In this document: positions 1 to 7,882 of the stretch, piece by piece
Numbering within the stretch: the stretch's first letter is position 1
How the letters are laid out: each line of letters starts with the position of its first letter
Assembly (NCBI RefSeq): GCF_001613305.1
Contig: NZ_BDCC01000035.1
Coordinates: forward strand, 124,001 to 188,000
Direction of reading: 5' to 3'
Length of the DNA stretch: 64,000 nucleotides
Source: Nocardia vaccinii NBRC 15922
GTDB taxonomy: Bacteria > Actinomycetota > Actinomycetes > Mycobacteriales > Mycobacteriaceae
Notes under the pieces: model-generated
Databases searched by the model: none
What the model was told of the DNA's origin: nothing
What the model saw: the letters and a program-made list of their open reading frames with translations, nothing else
Position numbers and translations under genes: made by a program

Positions 1-708
1 CGGAATGGCGATAATCCGGCCGCGGCCGGTGTCGTACATCGCGACAGCGCCCGGCGTCCGGGTGGCTATGCCGTCCTCGTGCGTGTAGGCCACGATTTCG
101 GCGTAGGCATAACATGATTCGAAGGCCAGCCCGAGAATGGTGGCCTCGCGATCGGGCACGCCGAGTGCATAACAGGCATCGGCATAGTCCGTGGCGGTGT
201 TCGCCGCGCTGAGCCGCTCGCTCAGATCCTGCGACAGCACATTGAAATCGGGAATCGCGGCCGGTGTGCACGAACCGAGCGCACCGAGCAATGGACGCGC
301 CAGCGAATCGCCGGACCCGTCGGACCAGAAGGTTTGCAGCTCGAAATCGTCGCCGGTGCGCACGGCGATCGCGTGGTCTTCACCCCTGCGGGCCAGACAC
401 ACTCGCACCACGTCGGCCGGGGTGTTCGACTCCTCGCCGACGCGATCGGGCGCGACGCGATAGATCCGCGCCACCAGTTCGCGCTCGGGCTGCGCCAGGA
501 CGAACAACGCCTGGGCCAGATCCGGACTCACCTCGCCGTAGGAGTCGAACACCCCGGCATCGGTCAGTCCGGCGATCGCCTCCTGCTGGGCCGCTTGCCA
601 GTCGGCGTACGAATCATGTTGTGGTGCAACGGAAAGCACCAACGGCAGGGTCTGTACGCCGAGACGTTCGGCCACCGCGAACAGGCCGTCGTTGGTGAGC
701 GTCGTCAT
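1..708 (-). CDS. espG: EspG-family ESX secretion-associated protein (C-terminus cut by window edge)
   Basis: EspG proteins are cytosolic chaperones that bind the tip of PE/PPE heterodimers and keep them soluble until an ESX system exports them. The 236 codons seen begin MTTLTNDGLFAVAERLG and follow the family pattern: an N-terminal LP-LVLS strand near residue 22-30, a 'LAQPERELVARIYRV' strand, a repeated 'ARRGEDHAIAVRTGDDF' hairpin, and a C-terminal stretch ending GRGRIIAIP at the window edge. Its ATG overlaps the stop of the PPE-like gene by one base, so translation is probably coupled, and PE-PPE-EspG is the expected order for a substrate plus its chaperone. The last part of the gene lies outside the window. 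I am fairly sure of the family; which ESX system it serves cannot be told. Confidence 0.78.
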   Translation of the reverse strand, partial: MTTLTNDGLFAVAERLGVQTLPLVLSVAPQHDSYADWQAAQQEAIAGLTDAGVFDSYGEVSPDLAQALFVLAQPERELVARIYRVAPDRVGEESNTPADVVRVCLARRGEDHAIAVRTGDDFELQTFWSDGSGDSLARPLLGALGSCTPAAIPDFNVLSQDLSERLSAANTATDYADACYALGVPDREATILGLAFESCYAYAEIVAYTHEDGIATRTPGAVAMYDTGRGRIIAIP

Positions 709-1706
709 CAGGCCGCCCCGGGCTGGGCGGTACCCGGCACGGTCTGCGCGGTCTGCTGCGGTGCGGCGGGCGAACCGCCGAGAACAGCCGGGGCGCTGAC
801 GATTCCGTTGTCGATGCCGATCGCGTCCGCACCCTCCACCGCGATTCCGGCGCGATGCTCCTCGTTCTGCAACGGCGAGCCCGCGGCGGCCGGTGCCACC
901 GCGCCCGGAACACTGCTGGCGGGGATCGGGCTCGCGGAACCGGTCGCGGACGCGGGAACCACCTCCGCGGCCTCCTCGGCCGTGGTCGCGGATTCCACGA
1001 AAGACGGTGCGCGGTAAGCGGTCTTGATCGGCGGCGCGATGGCGAACGCGGCGGGATCGAAGTTCGGCGGCAGTACCGTGACGCCCTCGGGCATGGGAAG
1101 TTTCGGCGCCTGGGCGCCGGCCTGCTCCGCCGCCAGCGCGGCGCCGGTGGTCAGCTCCGGCGGATGGTCCTGCACCCACGGAGTGGCCAGCGGTTCGGTG
1201 GCCGCCTCGTAGATGCGCATCACCCGGGACGCGGTGGCCTTGGCCATATCCGAATCGGTATCGGTGACCGCCGCGATCGCCTGGATCGGTGCGCCCAGCG
1301 AGATGCCGATCAGCTGCAACATCTGCTGCGCTTCTTGAATCGCCTTGATATCAGCCATATTCGGCATCGTCAGGCGAGCCAGCTCATTGGCCGCGGCATG
1401 CTCCTGCGCCTTGGCCGCGTTGGCGGCCGCCGCCTGCGCGGCACTGGCCAGCCAATCATGCAAGACCGAAATGCGGTCGTGCACACCGACACTGTTGATC
1501 GACTGCCACGCACCGCGCAGGCTGACGACGATCGCCTCGTACTCGGCCGCCGCAGCCGCGAAACTGACGGCCAGACGGGACCAGGTGGCACCGGCCTCGG
1601 CCATCGGAAGCGGACCGGGGCCGGTGTCGAGATCGCGTGCGAGCCGGTCGGGTTCACGCGACTCCCAGACGACCCCGGTGAATCCGGGCTGCGGTGGCTC
1701 GATCAT
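708..1706 (-). CDS. PPE-like protein, partner of the adjacent PE-like protein
   Basis: This 332-aa protein has an Ala-rich helical N-terminal part of about 180 residues with the PPE layout: an early PP (residues 4-5, MIEPPQPGF), a long helical hairpin with 'TWSRLAVSFAAAAAEYEAIV', and a 'LRGAWQS' turn in place of the usual W-containing turn. The C-terminal half (about 180-332) is Pro/Ala/Gly-rich and looks disordered. PPE proteins pair with PE proteins and leave the cell as a four-helix bundle through ESX systems. The stop of the PE-like gene is directly before this ATG and EspG follows, so all three form one coupled transcription unit. It is shorter and more diverged than mycobacterial PPE proteins and lacks an obvious extended PPE tail domain. 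Confidence 0.72.
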   Translation of the reverse strand: MIEPPQPGFTGVVWESREPDRLARDLDTGPGPLPMAEAGATWSRLAVSFAAAAAEYEAIVVSLRGAWQSINSVGVHDRISVLHDWLASAAQAAAANAAKAQEHAAANELARLTMPNMADIKAIQEAQQMLQLIGISLGAPIQAIAAVTDTDSDMAKATASRVMRIYEAATEPLATPWVQDHPPELTTGAALAAEQAGAQAPKLPMPEGVTVLPPNFDPAAFAIAPPIKTAYRAPSFVESATTAEEAAEVVPASATGSASPIPASSVPGAVAPAAAGSPLQNEEHRAGIAVEGADAIGIDNGIVSAPAVLGGSPAAPQQTAQTVPGTAQPGAA

Positions 1707-2033
1707 CTAGACCGACCGTGCCTGCTCGATCCCGGTGGTGTTCTCGTTCTCGACCCGGCCGAAATGCGTGACCTGGGCGCGCAGCGAGGCAGCCAGCTTC
1801 TGCAGTTCGAGTACGCCCGCATCCGCGCTGGTCGAGAACGAGCCCGCGACCTCGTTCATGGTGTGGGCGGCACGCACCGACACCTCGTCGGTCCCGGCCG
1901 CCGGAACGCTCAGCGCGGTCTTGCTGGTCTGCAGGTCCTGCTGCAGGCGCTGGGCCAGAGCGTCCAGGCGGCCCGCGGCGTCGGTCGCGGCAGCCGGGCT
2001 GAAGTACACCCCGTCGAAGTTGTTGTCTGTCAT
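1707..2033 (-). CDS. PE-like small helical ESX substrate
   Basis: This 108-aa, almost entirely helical protein begins MTDNNFDGVYFSPAAATDA. Length, the Ala/Leu-rich helical hairpin and its place immediately upstream of a PPE-like gene fit a PE protein that dimerises with it. I chose the ATG at 2033 rather than an in-frame one 36 bases upstream because GGAGGG lies a few bases before it. The C-terminus (FGRVENENTTGIEQARSV) could house the export signal, but a clean YxxxD/E motif is not obvious. A WXG100 assignment is possible but there is no W-x-G turn. Confidence 0.6.
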   Translation of the reverse strand: MTDNNFDGVYFSPAAATDAAGRLDALAQRLQQDLQTSKTALSVPAAGTDEVSVRAAHTMNEVAGSFSTSADAGVLELQKLAASLRAQVTHFGRVENENTTGIEQARSV

Positions 2034-2065
2034 GACGATCCCTCCAGTTGGTTTCCGCTGCACCA

Positions 2066-3613
2066 TCACAACGTCAGTTCTTTGTCGGGTGGCGCTTCGG
2101 TGGCCCGGACGTAGGCTCCGACCACCGGCAGGACCGCCCCGTCGAGATCGCCGACGACCGCGTCCCCGTTCGAGCCGGTGACCAGATTGCCGTTCACGCC
2201 GCCACCGGCGTCGCCCGCGCCGCCCACACCCCGGGCCGCCGCCGCGGCGGCGCCCGCACCACTCATCGGCATCACGCCGGGACTGGTGGTGGACAACGGA
2301 GTCGAGGTCGCGACCGGCTCGGCCGCGAGCGCCTCCGAAGCCGCCGCTGTGCCGGGCCCGAAGGTGGAACCACCGGCCAGCTGGGTGCCGACGTACGGGG
2401 TGAGCGGCGTCGCCGGGACCGCGGCGATACTGCCGCCACCGCCGACGCCACCGCCGCCACCGGCGGCGGAACTCTTCGAATCCGAGCCCTTGTACGCCCC
2501 CAGTGCGGCCTTGTCGCCGGACATCGCGGCGGCCGTGGGCGTCGTGGTGACGCCGGGGACGAGCGTCTTGGCCGCCTCCCCGAGCTGTGTCGCCGATTGC
2601 ACTCCGGTGGTGAGCAATTGGCCCATCGGCGTGATCAGCTGCATCAGCTGCTGCAGCTCACTGCTGGACGAGCCGGACGTGGCGGATGCGGTGTCCGCGG
2701 CGGTCGCCGCCCGAGACGCCGCGTTGACACCGGTGGGTGCGGTGCTGACCTCGACCTTCTGCCCGGCCTCGGTCATATTGGCCGAGTGGATGGTCAGCTC
2801 CACGCGCGTCTTGGTGATCACCGCGAGCGCCTCGGCGATGGCCTCGGCGGTCTCGGCGACCACGAAGGCCGCACCACCGGGCACCGACAGTGCCGGTGCG
2901 GTGAGAGCCATCGTGGTCATGTACTTGCCCACCACGGTCGCCATCAGCGCGCCGCCGGTGAAGACCGAGGTCGCGCCCGCGCCGAGAATCGCCTTCTGCC
3001 CGACGCTCTGCGTGGCCAACTGGTTGCCGGTGGACTCCGTCCGCGCTGCCGTCGAAGCCGCCTGCTGCGCGCCCTGGCCCTGCCACATCTGCATCACCAG
3101 CTGCAGTGCCGACATGCCGAGTTGCATGGCGGTCTGCAGGCCGGTGGTGATCGCCGTGAGTACCTGCGTCGGATCGACATTCGGCTGCGGGGCGGTCGGC
3201 GAGCCCGGTGCGTTGACACCCGCGGGGGCGCCCGGCGTCGCGGGCTTCGGTGCGGCGACCTGGGGCGAATTCGCCTGGGGTGCCGGTGAATTATGCTGTG
3301 CCGCAGAAGTGTTCAGCGGATTAATAGTGGCCGGTGCGGGAGCCGGCGCGACGCCGACCGCGGGATGCACCGCCGCATTGCCGAACTGCCCGGTGCCGAA
3401 GCTCGAGGCCATATCAGTCAGCGGCCGGACGATCGCGGTCAGGTCGATCACCGGCATCGGCGGGAGCCCCGGCAGAGGCGGCATCGGTGGAATGGTCGGC
3501 AGCTGCGGCAATCCCATGCTGTGCAGGATGTGGCTCACCGGCTGATCCATCATCGGCGCCAGCGAGCTACCCCGCAGCAGATCCGAGATGCTGGGGTCGA
3601 GTGGCGCGTTCAT
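2066..3613 (-). CDS. Esp-like helical protein of the ESX accessory operon, Pro/Ala/Gly-rich
   Basis: This 515-aa protein has a Pro-rich N-terminus (residues about 38-56, 'LPTIPPMPPLPGLPPMP'), a Pro/Ala/Asn linker, then a helical core of roughly residues 150-290 with a W-x-G turn ('MQMWQGQGAQQAA') and a hydrophobic Ala/Gly/Val stretch ('ALSVPGGAAFVVAETAEAI'). The last 180 residues are Gly/Ala/Ser low complexity. That arrangement recalls secreted ESX-1 proteins such as EspB, EspE and EspA, but I do not recognise a specific orthologue. It sits between the EspC-like gene (6-base gap) and the PE-like gene (32-base gap) on the same strand, so it is probably co-transcribed and co-secreted. Confidence 0.5.
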   Translation of the reverse strand: MNAPLDPSISDLLRGSSLAPMMDQPVSHILHSMGLPQLPTIPPMPPLPGLPPMPVIDLTAIVRPLTDMASSFGTGQFGNAAVHPAVGVAPAPAPATINPLNTSAAQHNSPAPQANSPQVAAPKPATPGAPAGVNAPGSPTAPQPNVDPTQVLTAITTGLQTAMQLGMSALQLVMQMWQGQGAQQAASTAARTESTGNQLATQSVGQKAILGAGATSVFTGGALMATVVGKYMTTMALTAPALSVPGGAAFVVAETAEAIAEALAVITKTRVELTIHSANMTEAGQKVEVSTAPTGVNAASRAATAADTASATSGSSSSELQQLMQLITPMGQLLTTGVQSATQLGEAAKTLVPGVTTTPTAAAMSGDKAALGAYKGSDSKSSAAGGGGGVGGGGSIAAVPATPLTPYVGTQLAGGSTFGPGTAAASEALAAEPVATSTPLSTTSPGVMPMSGAGAAAAAARGVGGAGDAGGGVNGNLVTGSNGDAVVGDLDGAVLPVVGAYVRATEAPPDKELTL

Positions 3614-3618
3614 CGGGC

Positions 3619-3924
3619 TTATACCGAGCCGAGGTGTGCGGCGGAGTCGTCATCGGTGGCCTGGTAGTGATCGGCGGCCGTGAAGGCGGCCAGCGCGGTG
3701 CCCGCGTGCACCGAGGCGAGCTCGTTGACCGACGAGATGTGGTTGGCCTGCGCATAGGCGAACGCCGCCAGGAAATCTTGGCCGATCAGGCCGAATACCG
3801 GCACCGCCGCGCCCACCGTGGCGGCCTGGTCGACATTGCCGACCGTGGCGATCGTCGTCGCCATCGCAGCCGACGACGCGCCGTATCCGCGGATGGCATC
3901 GGGCACTGTGACAAAAGGTTCCAT
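3619..3924 (-). CDS. EspC-like small helical protein (DUF2580 type)
   Basis: This 101-aa protein begins MEPFVTVPDAIRGYGAS and is Ala-rich and helical. A small protein with an early 'V-P-A' turn and two long helices, encoded with other Esp genes, fits the EspC/DUF2580 group of ESX-exported proteins. In mycobacteria EspC is co-secreted with EspA, and here the next gene downstream is a larger Esp-like protein, which mirrors the order. The gap to that gene is only a few bases. No W-x-G motif is present, so it is not a WXG100 protein. The assignment rests on size, composition and context. Confidence 0.55.
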   Translation of the reverse strand: MEPFVTVPDAIRGYGASSAAMATTIATVGNVDQAATVGAAVPVFGLIGQDFLAAFAYAQANHISSVNELASVHAGTALAAFTAADHYQATDDDSAAHLGSV

Positions 3925-4045
3925 CGTAAAACCCCGATCCGATGACGAAAATCCTTACTTGCCACCAATGGTAAGCGGAGCCGCGCTCATCGCGCTACGC
4001 AATTGCTGCCCCCGGGTCCAGGGGCTGCGGCGTTCCGCCAGAAAT

Positions 4046-4348
4046 TCACCAGCTCGAAACCTCGTCATTGAACGTATCGACCAGATCGGCGCGTTCGGCA
4101 AAGGCTTGGCGCGCAGCGGCATACGCCGTGGTCACCAGGGTGTGCTCGAACTGCTCGGGGGACATCCGCGAAATCGATTCGGAGAGTTGCAGTTCCACCA
4201 TCGCGCCGTTGCCGTCCACCTCGACCGTCAGCGATTCGTCCGGCGCGGTCTCGCGGGCGCGCACCCCCGCCATCTGGTCACCGAGGTCACGCAGCCGGTA
4301 CAGCCGTCGGCGAACACTGGCCTCGAGCTCGTCCATCGTTTCGTACAT
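4046..4348 (-). CDS. YbaB/EbfC-like protein, ESX-linked
   Basis: This 100-aa protein has the YbaB/EbfC layout: an N-terminal helix of about 35 residues (MYETMDELEASVRRRLYRL), a short beta meander (SLTVEVDGNGAMVELQLSE), then C-terminal helices. Housekeeping YbaB binds DNA near recR; here the genes sit in ESX operons, so a role as a small chaperone or adaptor for ESX substrates is a reasonable inference but unproven. The ATG at 4348 is preceded by a purine-rich GTGAGGAGCGTC stretch. Two YbaB-like genes follow each other in this operon. Confidence 0.6.
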   Translation of the reverse strand: MYETMDELEASVRRRLYRLRDLGDQMAGVRARETAPDESLTVEVDGNGAMVELQLSESISRMSPEQFEHTLVTTAYAAARQAFAERADLVDTFNDEVSSW

Positions 4349-4394
4349 GACGCTCCTCACAAGGGTTTTCGTCGTTCGGACGGGCCGAACCGTC

Positions 4395-4862
4395 TCAGAC
4401 GGACCGCAGCCAGCTCTCCGGCTCGGTCTCGTACTCGTCCTCCTCCTGGAGCTCGCTCTGCGCGACCTCCGCGGTGGTGGGCAGCCCCATCCGGCGCAAC
4501 GCCTCCGGCGCGACCCCGGCCGCTTCGAGTTCCGCCCGTCGCGCCAGCGCAGCACGATTCGCCGCCTGTTTGCACAGCCGCAGCACCTCGGCCGCCAAAG
4601 CCTGCGGATCGCGCCGCAATTCGGCCGGGTCGATCGAAATCCCCAGTGGCAGACCCTGTTCCGTGGTTCGTACCGAGATCGATCCGGTGCGGTTGGCCGC
4701 GGTCCACTCCACGAGCACCGGCTCCGCCTGCTCGACGACCGGACCATCGCCGACCGCGGACCCGGAACTTCCCTCGGGCGCTTGTTCACCTACCACCGCA
4801 TCGCTCACGACCGAATCGCTTCTGACTCCACCGCTGTCGAATCCGGCACTCTCGGTGTTCAT
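4395..4862 (-). CDS. YbaB-like protein with acidic N-terminal extension
   Basis: This 155-aa protein has about 45 acidic, disordered N-terminal residues, then a YbaB-like core: a strand pair (TGSISVRTTEQGLPLGISI), 'PAELRRDPQALAAEVLRL' and a basic Ala-rich helix (QAANRAALARRAEL). The C-terminus is acidic (EEDEYETEPES). It is the first gene of the leftward ESX accessory operon. It differs from the 170-aa YbaB-like group elsewhere in the window, which carries the conserved 'NADG' strand. The start is the ATG at 4862 behind a G-rich stretch; the exact start is not certain. Confidence 0.5.
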   Translation of the reverse strand: MNTESAGFDSGGVRSDSVVSDAVVGEQAPEGSSGSAVGDGPVVEQAEPVLVEWTAANRTGSISVRTTEQGLPLGISIDPAELRRDPQALAAEVLRLCKQAANRAALARRAELEAAGVAPEALRRMGLPTTAEVAQSELQEEDEYETEPESWLRSV

Positions 4863-5123
4863 CTGGGCACCCCCACATCACTGAGCCGGTTACTGGCGAA
4901 CTTGGTTCAGCCTACGGCGAAGAAGGTCGAGACCGCTCGTCTTCACCGCGCACGAGTTGGACAGAGGCGATCCGTTTCGTCGTCCCCTCCCATAACCCGT
5001 GGCCATTACCACGGCGATATGCCAGGATTGATGCTACGGGGACGACGAGTTGTTGTGGCTTACCTCGAGCATACGAGGCGCGGGGATGTATCCGTAGACG
5101 TCGAGGCAACGAGGAGGATTGCT
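4863..5123. promoter_or_regulatory. Divergent intergenic region between two ESX units
   Basis: The 261 bases separate the leftward PE/PPE/EspG operon from the rightward substrate/EspG pair, so promoters for both must lie here. I see no convincing -35/-10 pair or operator palindrome. The only clear signal is GAGGAGG at 5111-5117, the ribosome binding site of the GTG-started gene at 5124. Confidence 0.4.
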
Positions 5124-7022
5124 GTGGCTGGCGATGATCTGGGCCAAACCCTGAGTCAGTACGGATCGACGAAGAACGGTTCCAATCGCCTTACCCTGCC
5201 CGCCGGGCAAGGTAAGCAGCTGGCTGGGGTGGTGGCGAACGTGCTGGCCTTGGTCAAGGCCGCACGCAAGGATGCGAGCGATTCCAAGCTGGGCGCGCCG
5301 ACCAATATCAGCAGCTTGCCCCAAAGTATCCTTCTGACAAAGAAATTCGCCAATCGCGGCACCGAACTCGACACTATTCTGGGTGACCAGGAAAAGGCGT
5401 TGACCGATCTCGGCGAGGCATTCGTCCTGGTGGACAAGACCTATCAAGGCGCCGACAGCGATTCGGATAATCAGTTCGCCACCATCACGAAGTCGGCGGA
5501 TCCGAACAAGTACCAGATCAAGGCACGTGACCCGCGACACTACGGCAGCATCCTGGACGCCACTGTCGGCAAGAACTGGATGGATCCCTACCTCGGGGAG
5601 GAACAGGACCAGGAGTCGAGCACCGACAAGTACAAGGACCAACCGCCGACACCTGAGCAGATCGCGCAGTACGGCAAGGGCGGTATGACGGCTGATTCGA
5701 TACAGGTCCTTCCCGAGCACGGCATGGGGATCGGCTGGAAGCAGCAGATGAAGGATTTCGCCAGCTCCGTCTCCCCAGCTGCGCAGACCAATATGTTCGT
5801 GGCGTGGGCTTGGTGTCGTATATCGACCGAACTGTCCGAGGCGTTCAACGATCTCTCGTCGCAGATGTCGACGGTCAGCAAGAACTGGGAGGGCAAGGGC
5901 AAGGAGGCGGCCGCCGCAGCCACCTCGAACTACGTTGCCACAACGCAGCCGTTGACCGACTACATGAACGTGATCGGCCAGACACTCAGCTGGGTCAGTG
6001 GCCAGATGGCGACGCTGGACGGCCCGGTTTCCATAGCGTGCAACGATGTCGACCCCGACCACCCGGGAGGCGACACTCTCACCAAGATCAACGACGACAA
6101 TGCTCGCGTCATTGCCGCGAATCTGATGGACAGGACCTACACACCGGCACTGAACACCGCCTCCGCGGCGATGTTCCAGCTTCCGGCGCCGACGAATCCG
6201 CTTGCCGCCAAGCCGAATCCCAACCCGAACCCCAACCCCAACCCGAACCCCAACCCGAATCCGAATCCCAACTCCAATCCGAATCCCAACCCGAGTCCCA
6301 ACGCGCGCACATCGACATCCAGCCCGCAGGCGACCCAGAAAGAACTACAGGAGCAACAGAAGCGGCAGGAAGAGGAAGCCAAACAGCAAGCCGCGCAGCA
6401 AAAACAACAGGAAGAGGAGGCCAAGCAGCGGGAAGCCCAGCAGCAACAGCAACAACAGGAAGCGAAGGCCAAGCAGCAGGAAGCCCAGCGGCAACAGCAA
6501 CAACAGGAAGCCCAGCAGCAAGTGCTGCAGACCGCTCAGCAGGGGCTGCAACAACTCCTGCAGACAGGTCAGCAGCTGTTTCAGCAGGGGGTAGCGGCCA
6601 CTCAGCAGAATGCCGCAGAGAACGTCGCCAGCGATTTGGCCTCCGTGCCGGGGCTGGCAAACATGGCCAGTTCGCTGGGTGGTCTCGGCAAGAGCGGACT
6701 CGGCGGTGGCGGCAAGGGGGGCGGCCTCGGCACCGAAGCGTCGGAGCTGAGTCGCGAGGCGGTGGCATCGTCCAAGCTGTTCCCGCGCGCGTCCACTGCG
6801 GCGAACCTCGAGTCCACCCTCGCCGGCGAGGCGAAGGCCGGGGTCGCAGCGTCCTCGACGGGTTACGGCGCCCCGGGCATGGGCCCGATGGGCGCGGCGG
6901 GCGCACGGAACGGGCAACAGGACAAGGAGCGCAAACGCGCGGACTTCCTCGATTCCGAGGAATGGCTCGACGCCGCACTCGGTGATGCGCCTGTCGTCGC
7001 CAAACCCATCGTCGAGAAATGA
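5124..7022 (+). CDS. Large ESX-substrate-like protein with Asn-Pro and Gln-rich regions
   Basis: This 632-aa protein starts at GTG 5124, seven bases after GAGGAGG; an upstream in-frame extension exists but has no such signal. Residues 1-200 form an unrecognised domain. Residues about 230-340 are helical with a W-x-G turn near 254 (SKNWEGKGKEAAAAA), as in WXG100/PPE-type proteins. Then come 30 residues of Asn-Pro repeats (about 364-393), a Gln/Glu coiled-coil-like region (about 403-490) and a Gly/Ala-rich part. The C-terminal tail (KRADFLDSEEWLDAALG, then VAKPIVEK) matches the tail of the 819-aa protein at 10904-13363. It overlaps the next gene by ATGA, and both substrate-like genes are followed by an EspG-like gene. 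I infer a T7SS-exported protein with a dedicated chaperone. Confidence 0.6.
   Translation: MAGDDLGQTLSQYGSTKNGSNRLTLPAGQGKQLAGVVANVLALVKAARKDASDSKLGAPTNISSLPQSILLTKKFANRGTELDTILGDQEKALTDLGEAFVLVDKTYQGADSDSDNQFATITKSADPNKYQIKARDPRHYGSILDATVGKNWMDPYLGEEQDQESSTDKYKDQPPTPEQIAQYGKGGMTADSIQVLPEHGMGIGWKQQMKDFASSVSPAAQTNMFVAWAWCRISTELSEAFNDLSSQMSTVSKNWEGKGKEAAAAATSNYVATTQPLTDYMNVIGQTLSWVSGQMATLDGPVSIACNDVDPDHPGGDTLTKINDDNARVIAANLMDRTYTPALNTASAAMFQLPAPTNPLAAKPNPNPNPNPNPNPNPNPNPNSNPNPNPSPNARTSTSSPQATQKELQEQQKRQEEEAKQQAAQQKQQEEEAKQREAQQQQQQQEAKAKQQEAQRQQQQQEAQQQVLQTAQQGLQQLLQTGQQLFQQGVAATQQNAAENVASDLASVPGLANMASSLGGLGKSGLGGGGKGGGLGTEASELSREAVASSKLFPRASTAANLESTLAGEAKAGVAASSTGYGAPGMGPMGAAGARNGQQDKERKRADFLDSEEWLDAALGDAPVVAKPIVEK
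6213..6302 (+). repeat. Asn-Pro dipeptide repeat (about 30 codons)
   Basis: The coding strand alternates CCN and AAY codons, giving an almost perfect (Pro-Asn) run broken only by two Ser. Synonymous codons vary (CCG/CCC, AAC/AAT), so the protein repeat rather than the DNA repeat appears to be maintained. It separates the WXG-like core from the Gln-rich coiled coil and may act as a stiff spacer. Confidence 0.85.
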
Positions 7023-7804
7023 ACCGAGCCTGGCGATTCAACGAATTCGAATTCATCGCCTTGTGGGAAACGGTGCAAGACGACTATCTTCCCGTTCCGC
7101 TGTCATATTTCGTATCCCGGTCGGACGAATTCGATCGAGCCAAAAGGGAGGCCCTCGACGAGCTGCGTCGGGCCGGGGATCCGGAATTCGGCGAGCCATT
7201 GGATGCGATCGCAGATCCGGATATCAAGATCACACTGCGCGCCTTGGACGACCGCGACCCGGAAAACCCGGAACACAGCATCCGCATATACGGAGCACGC
7301 AAGCGTGATCGCGGCTATGTCGTCCGGCAGCTGCCCGGCGAAACCATCTGGCACAGTGGCGGATTCATCGTCACCGAATGCAGCGCGATAGGTCTGGTCG
7401 ACGAGATCGTGCGCGCACTTCCCGACGTCTCACCCAGCAAGATATCCAACCTGGCATTGCGCGCCGATCCACAGCAACGCAATTCACCGAATTACGATTA
7501 TGCCGAGTCGGAAATATTCGATTCCTTCGAGGAGTCCGGAGCGGAGCGGACCAAAAGATTCTTCGCCACTCCCGTGAGCACCCTGGCGCTGGTCAAGGTG
7601 ATCCAGGGAAAATCGCGATTCGGACCGCGCGGGATCACGCATCGAATGCTCGAATTGCGCGATCTGGTCGACGACGGCCGCTGCGTGATCACTTTCGACA
7701 CCCCGCGGGTTGTACATGGTGTCGATTCCCGGAAGTTGGTGGATCTGATGAACATCGAGGTGGCCACGGTGGTCCGCGCCATAAAAGACGAACGCCGTGA
7801 CTAG
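7019..7804 (+). CDS. EspG-like protein paired with the substrate gene before it
   Basis: This 261-aa protein resembles the ESX EspG family in order of elements: 'NEFEFIALWETVQDDYLPVPL' at the start, central strand pairs (DIKITLRALDD; SIRIYGARKRDRG), then 'HSGGFIVTEC' and near the C-terminus 'VIQGKSRFGPRGI' and 'LRDLVDDGRCVITF'. These last blocks are nearly repeated in the product of 10101-10907 (HTDGYIVTEC, VVQGRSKFGPRGI), so the two are paralogues. Its start overlaps the stop of the upstream substrate-like gene (ATGA), strongly suggesting co-expression in matched amounts. The likely role is a cytosolic chaperone for that protein. Confidence 0.65.
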   Translation: MNRAWRFNEFEFIALWETVQDDYLPVPLSYFVSRSDEFDRAKREALDELRRAGDPEFGEPLDAIADPDIKITLRALDDRDPENPEHSIRIYGARKRDRGYVVRQLPGETIWHSGGFIVTECSAIGLVDEIVRALPDVSPSKISNLALRADPQQRNSPNYDYAESEIFDSFEESGAERTKRFFATPVSTLALVKVIQGKSRFGPRGITHRMLELRDLVDDGRCVITFDTPRVVHGVDSRKLVDLMNIEVATVVRAIKDERRD

Positions 7805-7834
7805 TGCGGCAGCCCGGCGCGGCGAGCGGAGAAA

Positions 7835-7867
7835 GGTCCTCTGGGCCGACGCTGGCCCCAGAGGACC
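7835..7867. terminator. Bidirectional hairpin between convergent genes
   Basis: A perfect 11-bp inverted repeat, GGTCCTCTGGG at 7835-7845 and CCCAGAGGACC at 7857-7867, lies in the 78-base gap between the stops of the EspG-like gene and the immunity-like gene. There is no U-run, as is common in actinobacteria. Its place between two converging stops argues for a shared terminator. Confidence 0.7.
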
Positions 7868-7882
7868 GAGGGTCCCAGTGTC

